DNA from: Bacteroidales bacterium
GTDB taxonomy: Bacteria; Bacteroidota; Bacteroidia; Bacteroidales; GCA-2748055
Assembly (NCBI GenBank): GCA_016936975.1
Contig: JAFGWU010000071.1
Location: 1 to 64,000 of the forward strand
Direction of reading: 5' to 3'
DNA: 64,000 nucleotides
Each line of letters starts with the position of its first letter. Position 1 is the stretch's first letter. Shown piece after piece: positions 60,518 through 64,000 of this stretch. The position numbers and the translations under genes were made by a program. The notes beneath the pieces were generated by a model, which saw only the letters and a program-made list of their open reading frames with translations, was not told the origin of the DNA and made no database searches.

Positions 60518-62920
60518 ATGAAAAAACTTTCCTTCTTCTATTTACTCCTGTTCTGTATTTCGTCCAACAGCATGGTCAATGCCCAGATTCCCCCCGATGC
60601 CCCCCCGGTCTACCTGGTCAATGAGGTGGTTGACATCAGCGGGGATTTCCGGGATTTTTCAAATACGTACTACCTTGCCGATTCTCTTGGTTCATTCGAT
60701 CCGGCAACCGGACAGGGCACTGTTGTATATCGCAGGTATGAATATTTTACCCGACAGGCCTTCAATAACATCCTTGCCGGTTTAAAACCGGTGCAGGCAA
60801 ACGAATTCCCCGGCAGGGAATATGCCGCGTCACCCGTATTGCCCTTTTCCATCGAATTCATATCACCACGGACGATCAGGATCCGAACACATACAGGCCT
60901 TCAGGCCGTTCCGGAAGAGGAATCCCTGATGCTGGTCAACGGGAGGGTTTCTGCCACGACAATGTGGCCATACACTAAAATTCCCGGGGGGCATCGTTAC
61001 AAGGGAGCGTATGGCTCCGTTCTGATCAGGGAAAATCCCTGGCGTATTGAATTCTACAATGCTTCAGGTGAACTCATAACGCGCACCGTTCACCGGGTTG
61101 ACAATGATTCAACCTATACCCCTTTATTACCTTTTTCTTATGTCCGCCGCGCTTCCGATTACTCCAGAAGCATAGCTGCAGTATTCAGCCTGGGCCCGTT
61201 GGAAAAAATATTTGGTTGCGGTGAATCTTTTACCGGTCTGAATAAAAGAGGCCAGAAGGTGGTTCTTTTTGCCGATGATGCGAATGGGGTGGAAAATGAA
61301 ACCATGTACAAACCTATTCCTTTCTTTCTGAGCAGTAACGGATACGGCATGTTCATGCACACCTCCACGCCCATTACCTGTGATTTTGGAAAATATTACA
61401 GCGGTGCCGCTTCGCTGATGATCGGCGACGATAAACTGGACCTGTTCGTATTTCTGGGAAAGCCGGCAGAAATACTCGATGAATATACCACTCTGACAGG
61501 AAAATCTCCTATGCCTCCCCTCTGGTCCTTTGGATTCTGGCAGAGCCGGATCACTTATTTTTCAGAAACAGAAGGAAGAGCCATTGCCTCCAACCTCAGG
61601 AAGCATCGGATTCCTTCCGATGTGATACATTTTGATACAGGTTGGTTTGAGGAGGACTGGCGGTGCGATTACCGGTTCTCGCCTTCCAGGTTCGATGATC
61701 CGGCAGGGATGATTGCCGATCTTAAAAAGCAGGGGTTTCATACCTGCCTTTGGCAATTGCCCTATTTCGTTCCGAAAAACAGGCTATTTCCCGAGCTCAT
61801 CGAGAAAGATCTTGTGGTACGGGACCGTTCAGGAAATCTTCCCTATGAAGATGCCGTTCTGGATTTTTCCAATCCTGAAACAGTCGAATGGTACCAGGAA
61901 AAAATCGGTGATCTGCTTAAAATGGGTGTAGGAGCCATTAAGGTGGATTTTGGAGAGGCTGCTCCCCTGAACGGGATTTATCATTCAGGACGATCGGGAT
62001 TCTACGAACATAATCTTTATCCGCTGAGATACAATAAAGCCGCCGCTGATATTACCCGTACGGTAAACGATGAAAATGTAATCTGGGCACGCAGTGCATG
62101 GGCTGGAAGCCAGCGATATCCCCTTCACTGGGGCGGTGATGCCGCTGCCACTGACGTGGGAATGGCTGCCGAGCTTCGGGGCGGACTCTCTTTCGGCCTT
62201 TCCGGTTTCACGTTCTGGAGCCATGACATGGGGGGGTTTACTGCCACAACCCCCGAAAACCTCTATCGCCGATGGGCCGCCTTCGGAGCATTCAGCTCAC
62301 ATGCCCGCAGTCATGGCACCCCCCCCAAAGAGGCCTGGGAATACAGCAAGGAATTCCTGGACTATTTCAGGTTGACCATGGAAACCCGATACAGGCTGAT
62401 CCCCTATATCTACGCCCAAGCTAAAGATTGCTCCCTGAAAGGATTACCAATAGTTCGTGCCCTGTTTCTGGATTATCCAGACGACCCGGGAAGCTGGTTG
62501 ATCGAGGACCAGTACCTGTTCGGATCAGATATGCTGGTGGCTCCGCTTTTTTCAAATACACCTGGCAGACCGGTTTACCTGCCGGATACACACTGGATAG
62601 ATTACCAGACAGGCAGGCGTTATGCCCCGGGCTGGCATTACATTGAAAAGGGAGAAATCGACATCATCCTCCTGGTAAAGGAAGGCGCGTTAATTCCCCA
62701 TATCAAACTGGCCCAATCGACCATGCACATGGATTGGTCGGCATTGGACCTGGTGGTATACACGGTTGACGAACAACCGGCAAAGGGATTGATATGCCTG
62801 CCCGAAAATAATGTACTCCACGAAATCACGTTGCAGAAAACGGGAAAGAATTACCGCCTTGCGAAGGATCCCTTTGATGGAAAAGTTTCCTGGAGTATCA
62901 AACATTTTGAAAAATTATAG
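60518..62920 (+). CDS. Secreted GH31 alpha-xylosidase/alpha-glucosidase
   Basis: An 800-residue exported enzyme with a signal peptide ending near VNAQ. The GH31 catalytic barrel (about 330-690) has nucleophile Asp477 in IKVDFGEAAP and acid/base Asp541 in HWGGD, 64 residues apart as in E. coli YicI (66). The KVDFGE motif matches the alpha-xylosidase group rather than the WIDMNE of alpha-glucosidases. An N-terminal sandwich and C-terminal beta domains flank the barrel. With the following GH74 gene it suggests removal of xylose from xyloglucan oligosaccharides. Alpha-glucosidase activity is the alternative. Confidence 0.88.
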   Translation: MKKLSFFYLLLFCISSNSMVNAQIPPDAPPVYLVNEVVDISGDFRDFSNTYYLADSLGSFDPATGQGTVVYRRYEYFTRQAFNNILAGLKPVQANEFPGREYAASPVLPFSIEFISPRTIRIRTHTGLQAVPEEESLMLVNGRVSATTMWPYTKIPGGHRYKGAYGSVLIRENPWRIEFYNASGELITRTVHRVDNDSTYTPLLPFSYVRRASDYSRSIAAVFSLGPLEKIFGCGESFTGLNKRGQKVVLFADDANGVENETMYKPIPFFLSSNGYGMFMHTSTPITCDFGKYYSGAASLMIGDDKLDLFVFLGKPAEILDEYTTLTGKSPMPPLWSFGFWQSRITYFSETEGRAIASNLRKHRIPSDVIHFDTGWFEEDWRCDYRFSPSRFDDPAGMIADLKKQGFHTCLWQLPYFVPKNRLFPELIEKDLVVRDRSGNLPYEDAVLDFSNPETVEWYQEKIGDLLKMGVGAIKVDFGEAAPLNGIYHSGRSGFYEHNLYPLRYNKAAADITRTVNDENVIWARSAWAGSQRYPLHWGGDAAATDVGMAAELRGGLSFGLSGFTFWSHDMGGFTATTPENLYRRWAAFGAFSSHARSHGTPPKEAWEYSKEFLDYFRLTMETRYRLIPYIYAQAKDCSLKGLPIVRALFLDYPDDPGSWLIEDQYLFGSDMLVAPLFSNTPGRPVYLPDTHWIDYQTGRRYAPGWHYIEKGEIDIILLVKEGALIPHIKLAQSTMHMDWSALDLVVYTVDEQPAKGLICLPENNVLHEITLQKTGKNYRLAKDPFDGKVSWSIKHFEKL

Positions 62921-62991
62921 ATAAAATTCCCCTTATTGCCGGAGCAATACTACCTGAAAAATTTAACAGATATCCTGTTTTCACAATGCTT

Positions 62992-63009
62992 CCGGGCAGG
63001 ATAGCCCGG
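62992..63009. repeat. Hairpin between GH31 and GH74 genes
   Basis: CCGGGC and GCCCGG enclose AGGATA as a perfect 6-bp stem, 34 bp before the GH74 start codon. There is no T-run, so it may be an attenuator or mRNA-stability element instead of a terminator. Confidence 0.4.
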
Positions 63010-63043
63010 CTGTCTGATGGCCCTAAATAATTTTATGCGCAAT

Positions 63044-64000
63044 ATGAAACAGATAAATGTAATGTCTGCCATTCTGGTGACTCTTTGTATCGCTTCTGCC
63101 TGTTCAAACCCGGGGACTGCCAATAATCCCGAACAGACCGGACCCTATGTCTGGAGTAATGTGGTGATCACAGGAGGTGGATTTGTAACCGGTGTTATTT
63201 TTCATCCTTCAGAACCCGGGGTTCGTTTCTGCAGAACCGATATGGGCGGAGCCTACCGTTGGAACCCTGAAAAAGAAAAATGGGAACCCCTGCTTGATTG
63301 GCTTTCATATGACGACCGAAACCTGATGGGTGTCGAAAGTATCGCTCTTGATCCTTCCAATCCAGACAGACTCTATATGGCCTGCGGAACCTATACCAAT
63401 CCTCAGGCACCCGACGGAGCCATTCTATGGTCAGACGACCGCGGTAAAACCTTTCACAGAACAGATGTTCCCTTCAAAATGGGTGGCAATGAGAACGGAC
63501 GCGGAAATGGGGAAAGGATGGCTGTTGATCCCCATAACGGCAAAATTATTTACCTGGGAACGCGGCACAACGGTCTCTGGTATAGTACAGATCGTGCACA
63601 GACCTGGTCAGAGGTAACTAATTTTCCGGATGTAACGGAAACGCCACCAGAAATCCCTGAAGGGCAAAACCGCTGGCGCCGATCACAGGAGATGGGAAGT
63701 GGTGTTGTTTTTGTTCTGTTCGATCCGGACAGCCGTGAGAATGGCAAAAGTAATACGATTTATGCAGGAGTATCCCTCATGGGAAGAGAAAATCTGTTCC
63801 GGAGTTCCGACGGAGGCGAGACCTGGAGTGCGGTTCCCGGACAACCGGTGCAGTTCAGGCCCACTCATGGTGTGCTTGGATCCAATGGCGTTATGTACAT
63901 CACCTACGGCACCAATCGCGGACCATGGCCAATGCGTGATGGTGCCGTCTGGCGCCTGGATACAAAATCGGATACCTGGACGGACATTACGCCAGACAAA
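63044..64000 (+). CDS. GH74-like xyloglucanase, partial (window ends inside gene)
   Basis: The frame from ATG 63044 runs open to position 64000. MKQINVMSAILVTLCIASAC is a lipoprotein signal, so the enzyme should be surface or periplasm anchored. The region shows the GH74 two-propeller pattern: GGGFVTGVIFHP, RTDMGGAYRWN (its Asp matches the family catalytic base), GVESIALDP, Asp-box repeats such as SSDGGETW and STDRAQTW, and YVGV/YITYG-type blades. About a third to a half of the protein is visible; the second catalytic Asp would lie past the end. An upstream ATG at 63035 is also possible. It pairs with GH31 as a xyloglucan unit. Confidence 0.85.
   Translation, partial: MKQINVMSAILVTLCIASACSNPGTANNPEQTGPYVWSNVVITGGGFVTGVIFHPSEPGVRFCRTDMGGAYRWNPEKEKWEPLLDWLSYDDRNLMGVESIALDPSNPDRLYMACGTYTNPQAPDGAILWSDDRGKTFHRTDVPFKMGGNENGRGNGERMAVDPHNGKIIYLGTRHNGLWYSTDRAQTWSEVTNFPDVTETPPEIPEGQNRWRRSQEMGSGVVFVLFDPDSRENGKSNTIYAGVSLMGRENLFRSSDGGETWSAVPGQPVQFRPTHGVLGSNGVMYITYGTNRGPWPMRDGAVWRLDTKSDTWTDITPDK

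Noticed and set aside
62992-63009. Terminator between GH31 and GH74
   Set aside because: A 6-bp stem without any T-run; listed only as a hairpin.

Overview
The window comes from a member of the Bacteroidota, most likely an anaerobic or facultative polysaccharide degrader near Bacteroidales/Marinilabiliales. The evidence is two SusC/SusD pairs, a SusE/F-type lipoprotein, type IX secretion (T9SS) C-terminal sorting domains on two proteins, TAnnTTFG-like promoters of the Bacteroidota kind (TAnnTTTG), a DksA-like protein between ileS and lspA, and the long form of IspG. The genus cannot be fixed from sequence reading alone. No rRNA, tRNA, CRISPR array, transposase or integrase was seen.

Region 1 (372-18928, all + strand) is a near-gapless run of 12 genes that reads as one alpha-mannoside (N-glycan or mannan type) utilisation operon. 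In order it encodes an Lgt paralogue, a T9SS-exported beta-propeller protein, SusC, SusD, a phosphomannose-isomerase-type enzyme with an extra N-terminal domain, an (alpha/alpha)6 glycosidase-like lipoprotein, a GH92 alpha-mannosidase fused to an SGNH esterase, a lipoprotein homologue of the first propeller, a GntR/UTRA regulator, a ROK sugar kinase, an MFS sugar transporter and a YihX-like HAD phosphatase. Surface binding, trimming, import, phosphorylation and isomerisation to fructose-6-phosphate can all be assigned.

Region 2 (18933-33457) is a maltodextrin/starch locus. A GH65 disaccharide phosphorylase and an SLC45-type transporter lie on the minus strand, next to a LacI-family regulator. 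SusC, SusD, a SusE/F-like starch-binding lipoprotein and a T9SS-sorted GH13 amylase lie on the plus strand. LacI-type operator palindromes sit on both sides of the regulator gene.

Region 3 (33639-53124) is mainly housekeeping: ileS, a dksA-like gene, lspA, a newly called 53-residue basic protein, a DUF502 membrane protein, a secreted glycerophosphodiesterase, a TetR regulator preceded by three 21-bp direct repeats, rnr, cysS, ispG, a PhoR-like kinase with an overlapping POTRA/beta-barrel protein, ispD, a tandem Usp protein, a ROK glucokinase and a large Ig-like lipoprotein.

Region 4 (53244-60319) has the second lgt, a ZIP importer, two cation-diffusion-facilitator exporters with different predicted metal sites, a hemerythrin-like protein coupled to a LuxR-type regulator whose phospho-acceptor Asp is replaced by Cys, a membrane-anchored coiled-coil protein and an MscS channel. 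Region 5 (60518-64000) opens a probable xyloglucan locus: a GH31 alpha-xylosidase-type enzyme and a GH74 propeller enzyme cut by the window end.

The items most worth following are the hemerythrin/Cys-pseudoreceiver pair beside metal transporters, the iterons before tetR, the Lgt paralogue heading a glycan operon, the two propeller proteins bracketing that operon, and the repeated pattern of convergent genes whose stop codons touch or overlap.
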